The notes beneath the pieces are model-generated. The model did not search any database and was not told the DNA's origin. It was given only the letters and a program-made list of their open reading frames with translations. Shown here piece by piece: positions 1 through 6,297 of a stretch of DNA of 9,164 bases. The stretch spans positions 1 to 9,164 of the forward strand of contig SDWN01000010.1 in the NCBI GenBank assembly GCA_004195305.1, given 5' to 3'. Both the position numbers and the translations under genes were made by a program. Each line of letters starts with the position of its first letter. The stretch's first letter is position 1. Source of the stretch: Neptunomonas sp. GTDB taxonomy: Bacteria; Pseudomonadota; Gammaproteobacteria; Pseudomonadales; Balneatricaceae.

Positions 1-866
1 TTTGGGTAGTGACTCCGACTCCCGACCACCCTGCCGCCTTTGATAAAGAGCTGGTGAATACAGCTGAATCCCGCCTTGATGCAGCAAGCAAGCACATCAG
101 CATCCCCTCCTTCACCGCTGATATGCTGCTGCTCCTGAACCTGCTGGAGACTAATAATCTGATCCCGCAATGAGGCCGCACGCTCGAACTCCAGCTGCTC
201 AGCGGCCTGCTCCATTGCGCTCGCCATCTCGGTATTGATCGATCTGTTTTTACCCTCCAGAAACATCATCGCTCGTTGAACATCCTCTGCATAACGCTCA
301 GGACTGATCAGCCCGACGCAGGGCGCGCTACAACGGTTAATCTGATGTTGCAGACAGGGACGCGAGCGGTTCTTAAAAAACGGCTCCTCGCACTGGCGGA
401 TGCGAAAGATCTTTTGCAGCAGATTCAAGCTCTCGCGTACCGCTCCGCCACTGGGAAAGGGTCCGAAATAGCGCCCCTGCTTACGGGTATTACCGCGCTG
501 GAACTGAATCGCCGGATACGAGTGCTGATTGGAGATGAAGATATAGGGGTAGGATTTATCATCGCGCAGCAAAATATTGTACGGCGGGCGCTGCTTTTTG
601 ATCAGATTCTGCTCTAGCAACAGCGCCTCGGTCTCGCTGCCGGTTACCGTTAGCTCCACGCGGCTTATCTTCAGCACTAAAGCCTGGGTCTTTATCGGCA
701 ACCCGGTGCTGCGAAAATAGCTGGCTAAGCGCTTCTTGAGATTCTTGGCTTTACCGACATAGAGAATCTGCCCCGCAGCATCATACATCTGATAGACCCC
801 CGGGCGCTGAGTCGCGCTGGCCAGAAAGCTGGAACTATCAAAGGGCAAGGCTGAATCGGAATCCAT
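1..866 (-). CDS. uvrC: UvrABC excinuclease subunit C, N-terminal part (cut by window edge)
   Basis: UvrC makes the two incisions flanking a lesion in nucleotide excision repair after UvrAB hands over damaged DNA. The first 288 codons are present. A GIY-YIG nuclease domain lies at about residues 22-100, with G23-V-Y and L35-Y-V-G motifs and the conserved ETEALLLE segment (78-85). RYFGPFP follows near 132. Four cysteines at 159, 171, 179 and 183 have the same spacing as the reported iron-sulfur cysteines of E. coli UvrC. A UVR (UvrB-binding) helix pair sits at about 210-245. The C-terminal endonuclease and helix-hairpin-helix parts would lie beyond position 1. The ATG at 866 places GVY about where E. 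coli has it, so this start is likely; no strong ribosome-binding site is visible before it. The uvrY/gacA gene often found upstream is absent here. Confidence 0.97.
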   Translation of the reverse strand, partial: MDSDSALPFDSSSFLASATQRPGVYQMYDAAGQILYVGKAKNLKKRLASYFRSTGLPIKTQALVLKISRVELTVTGSETEALLLEQNLIKKQRPPYNILLRDDKSYPYIFISNQHSYPAIQFQRGNTRKQGRYFGPFPSGGAVRESLNLLQKIFRIRQCEEPFFKNRSRPCLQHQINRCSAPCVGLISPERYAEDVQRAMMFLEGKNRSINTEMASAMEQAAEQLEFERAASLRDQIISLQQVQEQQHISGEGGDADVLACCIKAGFSCIHQLFIKGGRVVGSRSHYP

Positions 867-947
867 GTTAAAATCCGGGGTTGCTACTATTAATCTGGTG
901 GGCAAACAGATTCCATACCTATCTCCCCATCGCCCCTAAAATCTGGC

Positions 948-1002
948 GCAGTTGCGCGGAACTGCTTTATTTTCAGGAACTCGCATTGGCCTTCGACCAA
1001 TG
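948..1002. other. Two short hairpins between uvrC and the 1014-1328 gene
   Basis: GCAGTT (948-953) pairs with AACTGC (960-965) and is followed on the plus strand by TTTATTTT (966-973). CATTGG (984-989) pairs with CCAATG (997-1002). The first looks like a weak intrinsic terminator for plus-strand (antisense) transcription, yet no plus-strand gene precedes it. On the minus strand both lie just after the stop of the 1014-1328 gene and could slow read-through into uvrC, but the U-run is poor in that direction. The rest of 867-1013 shows nothing I recognise. Confidence 0.25.
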
Positions 1003-1013
1003 TAGGTGGAAAA

Positions 1014-1328
1014 TCAGCCTTTGAGCTTGGTGTTTTTATTTTTCTGCATATGAATATGGGTGGCCTCATTGTGCATATTGCTCAGCAGATCGCGCGACTC
1101 ATCAGAGATGCCCGCACCCCGTGATAACGAGACCTCAAGATAGACGCCGATCTCAGCGTAATAATAGAGCCGGGCATTAAAGCTTTTAGCTCGTTTCAAC
1201 TTGCTCAGCGCGATACCCGCGCCATTGACCAATACATGGTTAATATTGGTATCGAAGATCACCGGCTGGCGATCAGCCTGGCTCTGCCTGTCTTGCCCCA
1301 TGCGTACATACTCGTTAAGGTTTGACAC
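1014..1328 (-). CDS. Hypothetical protein, 104 residues
   Basis: I do not recognise this protein. As drawn it starts at GTG (1326-1328); an in-frame ATG gives a start at residue 10 (1299-1301). Neither has a strong ribosome-binding site, so the start is open. It has no signal peptide, no long hydrophobic segment and no cysteine. The middle (about 22-70) is mixed and looks like a small folded domain: VIFDTNINHVLVNG, then a basic patch (KLKRAK), then the aromatic run LYYYAEIGVYLEVSL. The C-terminus is basic and His/Lys-rich (HIHMQKNKNTKLKG). It is divergent from the double receiver gene across 81 bases, so the two may share a control region. The non-repetitive sequence and the absence of a competing gene on the other strand argue that it is real, but this rests on inspection only. 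Confidence 0.6.
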   Translation of the reverse strand: MSNLNEYVRMGQDRQSQADRQPVIFDTNINHVLVNGAGIALSKLKRAKSFNARLYYYAEIGVYLEVSLSRGAGISDESRDLLSNMHNEATHIHMQKNKNTKLKG

Positions 1329-1359
1329 ATCTTAACACAAGCGTTCATTATTAGACTTC

Positions 1360-1376
1360 AGCACTCATCTCGTGCT
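1360..1376. promoter_or_regulatory. Small dyad in the divergent intergenic region
   Basis: AGCAC (1360-1364) and GTGCT (1372-1376) form an inverted repeat with a 7-base spacer, midway between the divergent genes at 1328 and 1410. It could be an operator for either gene. A five-base arm is short enough to arise by chance, and I could not fix a convincing -35/-10 pair for either direction in 1329-1409. Confidence 0.2.
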
Positions 1377-1409
1377 TCATAAAGCTATACGTAATCAGGT
1401 GGTTAAAGC

Positions 1410-2207
1410 ATGGCATTGGTCAGCGTGGGTGAATTAGCAATTCTCATTGTCGAACCGTCGCATTTTCAGGAAAAATTCATCCACGCCGAGCTAGAGCAGC
1501 TGGGCTGTCAGCAGGTTGATACGGCCACTACCATTAGCCAGGCTCTGGACTTCATGGGCCGACATACTCCGGACCTGGTGATCAGCTCGATGTATCTGCC
1601 CGATGGCGACGGCATCGACCTTGTCAGTCAGATGCGCACCGATGCGAAGCTGGAAGGCATTCCCTACATGCTTATCTCTAGCGAGGATCGGGTTGACGTG
1701 CTGGACCCTATTCGCCAGGCAGGCTCTGTAGCAATCCTCCCAAAGCCATTTAAAATCAACGACCTTCAGCTAGCACTTCAGGCAACGCTTGAGTTTGTAG
1801 ACCCCACCGAACTTGAGCTGGAGAATTACGAAGTTTCCGAGCTTCGGGTTATGGTCGTCGATGACAGTGAGTTTTCACTCAAGCATATATCCCGGGCTCT
1901 GGAAAACATCGGGGTGAATAATATCGTCCGTGCGCACAACGGCCAGGAGGCGGTCGACGCACTGCAGCAACAGACCTTCGATCTGATCTTTACCGATTTC
2001 AACATGCCACAAATGGACGGTGAGCAGCTAACGCAGTACATCCGCAATGAGTCCAACCAGCCCTCGGTGCCGATTCTTTTGGTCACATCCGAACAAAACG
2101 AAACGCGCCTGACGGGCGTGCGCCAGGCGGGCGTCAATGCGATCTGCAACAAGCCCTTTGATACCCAGCAGATCAAGGCGATCATTAAGTCCCTGCTGGC
2201 AGACTAA
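1410..2207 (+). CDS. Double receiver (REC-REC) response regulator with no output domain
   Basis: Two CheY-like receiver domains fill the 265 residues: REC1 at about 10-128 and REC2 at about 145-264, joined by an acidic linker (about 129-143). REC2 has the full phosphorylation set: D151 and D152 in VMVVDD, phosphoacceptor D196 in DLIFTDFNMPQMDG, T226 and K248 in NKPF. REC1 is degenerate. The acidic pair is E15-P16, the phosphoacceptor position is S60 (DLVISSMYLPDGDG), and only S90 and K112 (PKPF) remain. REC1 is therefore probably not phosphorylated by the usual route and may serve in docking or dimerisation, which is inference. No DNA-binding, GGDEF, EAL or enzymatic domain is present, so output should be through protein contacts. 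AGGTGG (1397-1402) lies 7 bases before the ATG. The DUF1853 gene begins 2 bases after the stop. No histidine kinase is in the window. Confidence 0.92.
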   Translation: MALVSVGELAILIVEPSHFQEKFIHAELEQLGCQQVDTATTISQALDFMGRHTPDLVISSMYLPDGDGIDLVSQMRTDAKLEGIPYMLISSEDRVDVLDPIRQAGSVAILPKPFKINDLQLALQATLEFVDPTELELENYEVSELRVMVVDDSEFSLKHISRALENIGVNNIVRAHNGQEAVDALQQQTFDLIFTDFNMPQMDGEQLTQYIRNESNQPSVPILLVTSEQNETRLTGVRQAGVNAICNKPFDTQQIKAIIKSLLAD

Positions 2208-2209
2208 CG

Positions 2210-3181
2210 ATGCGCCATGGCGCCGGGGCTTATCCAGCCCGCTCGCCATTTGCGCCAAGGTCGCGCCAGCGGGTCCCGCTTCATCACGCCAGCGTCAGAG
2301 ATCTGGCCTGGTGCCTGAGCAGCCCCGCTATCTACCGCCTGGGGCACCCGGACAACCGTTTATTTGGCGATTCAAAACACCTGTGGCAGTGGCTACGCCA
2401 GCTGGATCAGCAGCCGCAGCCCCTGCTCGATGCGATCGCCCAGCAGCGCTCGCACCGGCTCGGCATCTATTTCGAAACCCTGCTCGAATTCACTCTGATA
2501 CATCATGTAAAGCCGGCTCGCCACTTTTATGCACTCGCGGTACGACAGCAAGGCCGCACCCTAGGTGAGTATGATTTCTTATTCCGGCGCAGGGGTGAAG
2601 CCGCCCTGCGCCACCTCGAGGTCAGCATCAAGTTTTATCTGGGGCTGCCCCGGGCGCAGAGCAGCACTCACTGGGTGGGCTTGAATCGCAATGATCGGCT
2701 TGTTGATAAGGTCGACAAGATGCAGCAACGACAGCTGCGGTTAAGCCACCTCCCCGCTGCGCGCCAACAACTGCAAGCACTCGGTGAGCAGGTCGGCCCC
2801 TGTCACGGGCTGATCCTCGGGCGACTCTTCTATCCGCTTGAAAAACCGACCACGAGCCCACCCCAAGGGGCTCTGCCCGGACACCTGCGTGGCTGGTGGC
2901 TGCGCCATAGCGATCAGCGCAAAATTACCACTCAAGCGCAGCACTGCGGAGTGCTCGCCAGCCCGACCCTGCTGGTCTCGCTACAACGCCAGCAATGGTT
3001 AGCGCCACTCGCCCCTGCAGAAGCGCAGCAGCTCGCCAGTGAAGCCCTGGCAGCCCACGCCGACAGTGCCCCCGGCATGGTCGCACGACTGATACTCACC
3101 CCGCTCGGCTGGCGCGAGCATGATCGAGGGGTTCTGGCTGCAGATGCCTGGCTAGACTCAGTGCTTGAGACGCTTGAGTAA
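2210..3181 (+). CDS. DUF1853 family protein, PD-(D/E)XK nuclease-like
   Basis: The 323 residues match my recollection of the DUF1853 family, whose function is unknown. Landmarks are RDLAWCLSSPAIY near the start (30-42), LGIYFETLLEF (84-94), GRTLGEYDFLF (115-125), LEVSIKFYLGLP (136-147) and HWVGLNRNDRL (154-164). E89, D122, E137 and K141 have the order of a PD-(D/E)XK nuclease site. The last pair is E-x3-K rather than E-x-K, so catalysis is uncertain. A Gln/Arg-rich helical stretch follows at about 165-195. There is no signal peptide or membrane segment, so it is probably cytoplasmic. No alternative in-frame ATG occurs before residue 171. The ATG lies 2 bases after the receiver gene's stop with no clear ribosome-binding site, which fits translational coupling. 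Its last 24 bases overlap the convergent dehydrogenase gene. The family call is from memory. Confidence 0.85.
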   Translation: MRHGAGAYPARSPFAPRSRQRVPLHHASVRDLAWCLSSPAIYRLGHPDNRLFGDSKHLWQWLRQLDQQPQPLLDAIAQQRSHRLGIYFETLLEFTLIHHVKPARHFYALAVRQQGRTLGEYDFLFRRRGEAALRHLEVSIKFYLGLPRAQSSTHWVGLNRNDRLVDKVDKMQQRQLRLSHLPAARQQLQALGEQVGPCHGLILGRLFYPLEKPTTSPPQGALPGHLRGWWLRHSDQRKITTQAQHCGVLASPTLLVSLQRQQWLAPLAPAEAQQLASEALAAHADSAPGMVARLILTPLGWREHDRGVLAADAWLDSVLETLE

Positions 3182-4033
3182 ACTCGAGGTATCCCAGCGA
3201 CCTCCGCCGAGCTGCTGAACATCGGCGTAGAACTGATCCACCAGTGCCGTCACCGGCAGCTGAGCACCGTTATCGCGCGCCGCATCCAGCACAATGCCCA
3301 GATCCTTGCGCATCCAGTCGACCGCAAAGCCGAAGTCGAACTGATCCTCGATCATGGTTTTATAGCGATTTTCCATCTGCCAGGACTGGGCCGCACCCTT
3401 GGAGATCACCTCAATCACCGCCTCCGGGTCCAGCCCGGCACGCTTGGCAAAGTGAATCCCCTCAGACAGCCCCTGCACCAATCCGGCGATACAGATTTGA
3501 TTGACCATCTTGGTCAGCTGACCGGCGCCTGAATCGCCCATCAGTCGCACCGCACGGGAAAAACAATTAATGGCCGCCTCCGCGCGGTCATAATCTGCCT
3601 GATCACCCCCGACCATTACCGTCAGTGCCCCATTCTCAGCACCCGCCTGACCGCCCGACACAGGCGCATCCAGAAAGCCCAGCCCCTGGACCTGCGCCAC
3701 CGCATACAGCTCTCTGGCAACCAGCGCCGAAGCCGTGGTGTGGTCGACAAAAACAGCCCCCGAAGACATGCCGCTGAAGGCACCCTGCGCACCCACACAG
3801 ACCTGCCTGAGGTCCTCATCGTTACCGACACAGGCGAACACCAGATCCGCGCCCTGTGCAGCGGCAGCGGGCGTCCCTGCCAGGCGCCCCCCATGCTGCT
3901 CAACCCAGGCGTCGGCCTTGGCCGTGGTACGGTTATAGACGCAGACATCATAGCCTGCAGTTGCCAGATGCCCGGCCATCGGATAGCCCATTACGCCTAG
4001 CCCTAAGAACGCTATTTTTTGCTGCTGCGCCAT
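3158..4033 (-). CDS. NAD(P)-dependent beta-hydroxyacid dehydrogenase (3-hydroxyisobutyrate dehydrogenase family)
   Basis: The 291 residues have the usual family length and layout. An N-terminal Rossmann domain carries GLGVMGYPMAGHL (11-23). FLDAPVSGG (120-128) is the substrate loop. GAGQLTKMVNQ (169-179) holds the catalytic lysine K175 and N178, and WMRKDLG (240-246) has the family K-D pair. The C-terminal part is the helical domain. After the second beta strand the sequence is VYNRT (32-36) rather than an acidic residue, which in this family points to NADP(H), as in glyoxylate/succinic semialdehyde reductases. Candidate substrates are glyoxylate, tartronate semialdehyde, succinic semialdehyde or 3-hydroxyisobutyrate; sequence alone does not decide. 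GAGGG lies 7 bases before the ATG. The aminotransferase upstream on the same strand supports a glyoxylate-related role, though a 217-base gap separates them. Confidence 0.93.
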   Translation of the reverse strand: MAQQQKIAFLGLGVMGYPMAGHLATAGYDVCVYNRTTAKADAWVEQHGGRLAGTPAAAAQGADLVFACVGNDEDLRQVCVGAQGAFSGMSSGAVFVDHTTASALVARELYAVAQVQGLGFLDAPVSGGQAGAENGALTVMVGGDQADYDRAEAAINCFSRAVRLMGDSGAGQLTKMVNQICIAGLVQGLSEGIHFAKRAGLDPEAVIEVISKGAAQSWQMENRYKTMIEDQFDFGFAVDWMRKDLGIVLDAARDNGAQLPVTALVDQFYADVQQLGGGRWDTSSLLKRLKH

Positions 4034-4112
4034 TACTGCACCCTCGTTGTAATTATTGGTTTTTTGTTACTATTAGCCCGGCGGGGCAATAAGAGATGCA
4101 AGGATGCGTCAA

Positions 4113-4131
4113 CATGGGCCGAAGCCCCATG
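4113..4131. other. Short hairpin upstream of the dehydrogenase gene
   Basis: CATGGG (4113-4118) pairs with CCCATG (4126-4131) around a 7-base loop. An alternative register pairs GGGC with GCCC. It lies about 80 bases upstream of the dehydrogenase start and 36 bases from the larger palindrome at 4168-4202. No T-run follows on either strand, so it is not a standard intrinsic terminator. It could be part of a leader structure. Confidence 0.3.
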
Positions 4132-4167
4132 CGAGCCCCTGAGAATCAAACAGCCCCACGCAACCGC

Positions 4168-4202
4168 GATGGGCAACTAGGTATGATACCTAGCTGCCCA
4201 TC
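4168..4202. promoter_or_regulatory. 35-base interrupted palindrome between aminotransferase and dehydrogenase genes
   Basis: The arms are GATGGGCA/TGCCCATC (8 pairs), one A-C mismatch, then the perfect 17-base dyad CTAGGTATGATACCTAG. It lies 49 bases after the aminotransferase stop and 135-169 bases upstream of the dehydrogenase start. No T-run follows on either strand, so a classic intrinsic terminator is unlikely, although the RNA stem would still be strong. The inner GGTATGATACC resembles the GT...AC dyads bound by some GntR-family regulators, so it may be an operator for the dehydrogenase gene; that is inference, and no regulator is in the window. A REP-like 3' stabilising element is the other possibility. 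The symmetry itself is certain; the function is not. Confidence 0.55.
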
Positions 4203-4250
4203 AGGTCAATAGCGTGGACTGCCGCGAGTATGGGTTGTTCGCACTAGACC

Positions 4251-5429
4251 CTAAGCTGCAAGCACTGCAGACGCCGCTGCAACAGCCGCACCACGCTGCA
4301 GCTCGACCCCTTCTGCTATGAGTGCACCCTCCAGAGCAGCAAGACAGAGCAGCACGTTTTTGCCGTTACAGGCGTGCCCCATCAAACCAATCCGCCACAC
4401 CCTGCCCGCCAGCGCACCCAGTCCCGCGCCGATCTCCAGGCTGTATTGCTCTAATAGCCGCGCCCTTACCCGCGCCTCATCAATCCCCTCGGGGATCACT
4501 ACGGCATTAAGCTGCGGCAAGCGGTACTCAGGATCGACCAGCAGCGCCAGCCCCATTGCCTCCAATCCTTGCTTGAGTGCCTGATGGTGCTGCTCGTGCC
4601 GCGACCAAGCCTGCTCCAGACCCTCTTGCTGCAGCACCACCAACGATTCATGCAGCGCATACAGGGCATTGACGGGCGCTGTATGGTGATAAGCCCGCTT
4701 GACGCCTGCCCCCCAATAACCCATCACCAAGTTAGTATCCAGAAACCAGCTCGGCACCGGGGTCGTGCGCGCTTTGACCGCAGCGACAGCCCGCTCGCTA
4801 AAGCTGACCGGGGAGATGCCGGGCGGGGCTGACAAGCACTTCTGAGTCCCGGAATAGAGCGCATCAATCCCCCAGCCATCCATATCCAGCTCAATTCCCC
4901 CCAGACTGGTCACGGCATCAACGATGCTCAGTGCCCCATTAGCCTGCGCTAAGCGCGCCAGCGCCTGGGCATCGGAGCGTACCCCTGTTGATGTTTCAGC
5001 ATGGACAAAGGCCAGTGCTTTCACGTTCGCATTAGCGTTAAATGCGGCCTCGACCTTAGCCAGGCTGACCGGCTGGCCCCAGTCATCTTCGACCAGAATC
5101 ACCTCGCCGCCAAAGCGGCGTACGTTTTCAGCCATTCGGCCACCAAACACGCCGTTCTGACACACGATTACCTTGTCACCCGGCTCGACCAGATTAACGA
5201 AGCACGCTTCCATACCTGCGGAACCCGGCGCCGACACGGGCATGGTCAGAGCATTCTTGGTTTTGAGCGCATACTGCAACAACTGCTTAAGCTCATCCAT
5301 CATGCGAATAAATTCAGGATCAAGGTGTCCGATGGTCGGACGCGCCATAGCCGCCAAGACACGCGGGCTAACATCGGACGGACCCGGACCCATCAGGGTC
5401 CGCTGTGGCGGGTAAAAGGATTCAATCAT
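4251..5429 (-). CDS. Alanine/serine-glyoxylate aminotransferase family protein (PLP enzyme)
   Basis: This 392-residue fold-type I PLP enzyme moves an amino group from alanine or serine to glyoxylate to form glycine. The N-terminus MGPGPSDVSPRVLAAM (13-28) is typical, followed by SAPGSAGMEA (66-75). HAETSTGV (143-150) and IVDAVTSLGG (169-178, cofactor Asp D171) line the PLP site. SGTQKCLSAPPG (193-204) contains the Schiff-base lysine K197. AYHHTAPVNALYAL (246-259) and RVWRIGLMG (343-351, carboxylate-binding R346) follow, much as in human AGT. A poorly conserved, Ala-rich tail ends the protein. AAGGA (5440-5444) lies 10 bases before the ATG. It follows mtnN by 36 bases, so the two are probably co-transcribed. 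Donor preference cannot be read from sequence; an ureidoglycine-glyoxylate aminotransferase (PucG-like) role is possible, but no purine-catabolism gene is nearby. Confidence 0.93.
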   Translation of the reverse strand: MIESFYPPQRTLMGPGPSDVSPRVLAAMARPTIGHLDPEFIRMMDELKQLLQYALKTKNALTMPVSAPGSAGMEACFVNLVEPGDKVIVCQNGVFGGRMAENVRRFGGEVILVEDDWGQPVSLAKVEAAFNANANVKALAFVHAETSTGVRSDAQALARLAQANGALSIVDAVTSLGGIELDMDGWGIDALYSGTQKCLSAPPGISPVSFSERAVAAVKARTTPVPSWFLDTNLVMGYWGAGVKRAYHHTAPVNALYALHESLVVLQQEGLEQAWSRHEQHHQALKQGLEAMGLALLVDPEYRLPQLNAVVIPEGIDEARVRARLLEQYSLEIGAGLGALAGRVWRIGLMGHACNGKNVLLCLAALEGALIAEGVELQRGAAVAAASAVLAA

Positions 5430-5465
5430 GATCTAAAAGTCCTTGTATCAACATTTAGCAAAAAA

Positions 5466-6254
5466 TTAAGCGGGCTGCTGCAGATGCAACTCACCAAGTT
5501 CGCGAACCATCTCAATGACCATGTGCGCCGAGTGCACACCGGCCTGTTCCAAAAATTGATCAAACGAGATCGACGACTCTTTACCGGCGATATCAGACAG
5601 CGCCCTGAAAATAATGAAGGGTACTTCAAAGCGGTAACAGGTTTGAGCAATGGCTCCGGCCTCCATCTCCACAGCCAGCATCTGCGGGAACTTGGCACGC
5701 GCCTCCGCCACCTTGGCAGGATCGGCCATAAAGGCATCCCCGGTAGCGATTAAGCCCAGCACCGTTTTAACGTCATGCACTGCCTTGATGCTACTCTGGG
5801 CGATATCAACCAACAGCGGATCGGGCGCCCAGGCAGGCGGCATCTGCGGTACCTGACCGTGCTCATAACCAAACACTGTCAGGTCAAAATCGTGCTGGCG
5901 AACTTCAGACGAGATCACTACGTCACCGATCTCCAGCTCTGCGGCAAACCCTCCGGCCGATCCGGTATTGATGATGCAATCGGGACTATAACGCTCCAGC
6001 AAAATCGTCGTGCCGATCGCCGCGTTCACCTTGCCGATGCCAGACTTGAGCAACACCACCTGCTGCCCAGCCAACACCCCTGTGTGAAAATCATATCCCG
6101 CCAGGGTCATATCCTGGCGCTGTTGCAACTGATCGCGCAGATAGGTCACCTCCTCCTCCATGGCACCTATAATACCGATCATCAACGGCTTAAGGTCCTG
6201 TAAACGAGGCTGCATGGAGATGACTTCGTCCGAAGCTTGGTAAGGCTGTTTCAT
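5466..6254 (-). CDS. mtnN: 5'-methylthioadenosine/S-adenosylhomocysteine nucleosidase
   Basis: MtnN (Pfs) cleaves adenine from MTA and SAH in the cytoplasm, feeding methionine salvage and the activated methyl cycle and yielding S-ribosylhomocysteine, the LuxS substrate. The core begins at MIGIIGAMEEEV (residue 25) and matches E. coli MtnN closely. Active-site equivalents are E35 (E. coli E12), E198 in VEMEAGA (E174) and D221 in RALSDIAG (D197). NTGSAGGF (96-103) is the phosphorylase-like ribose-binding loop. The drawn ATG at 6254 adds 24 residues absent from E. coli MtnN (232 residues). ATGs at 6215 (residue 14) and 6182 (residue 25) are alternatives, and none has a strong ribosome-binding site; residue 25 fits the family best. 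It lies 43 bases after truC (115 if the short start is used) and 36 before the aminotransferase. Confidence 0.95.
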   Translation of the reverse strand: MKQPYQASDEVISMQPRLQDLKPLMIGIIGAMEEEVTYLRDQLQQRQDMTLAGYDFHTGVLAGQQVVLLKSGIGKVNAAIGTTILLERYSPDCIINTGSAGGFAAELEIGDVVISSEVRQHDFDLTVFGYEHGQVPQMPPAWAPDPLLVDIAQSSIKAVHDVKTVLGLIATGDAFMADPAKVAEARAKFPQMLAVEMEAGAIAQTCYRFEVPFIIFRALSDIAGKESSISFDQFLEQAGVHSAHMVIEMVRELGELHLQQPA

Positions 6255-6297
6255 GGTCTGTCTCTGCTCTCTAAGGGCTATAGGCCATAACTAAAAA

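Noticed and set aside
276..617. 113-codon plus-strand open frame
   Set aside because: It is antisense to uvrC, which has GIY-YIG and UVR motifs in the opposite frame.
4113..4202. The two hairpins read as a terminator pair for the aminotransferase
   Set aside because: Neither is followed by a T-run on the minus strand, so an intrinsic terminator is not supported.
5001..5753. 250-codon plus-strand open frame
   Set aside because: It lies antisense to both the aminotransferase and mtnN, whose motifs are unmistakable. The peptide resembles no family.
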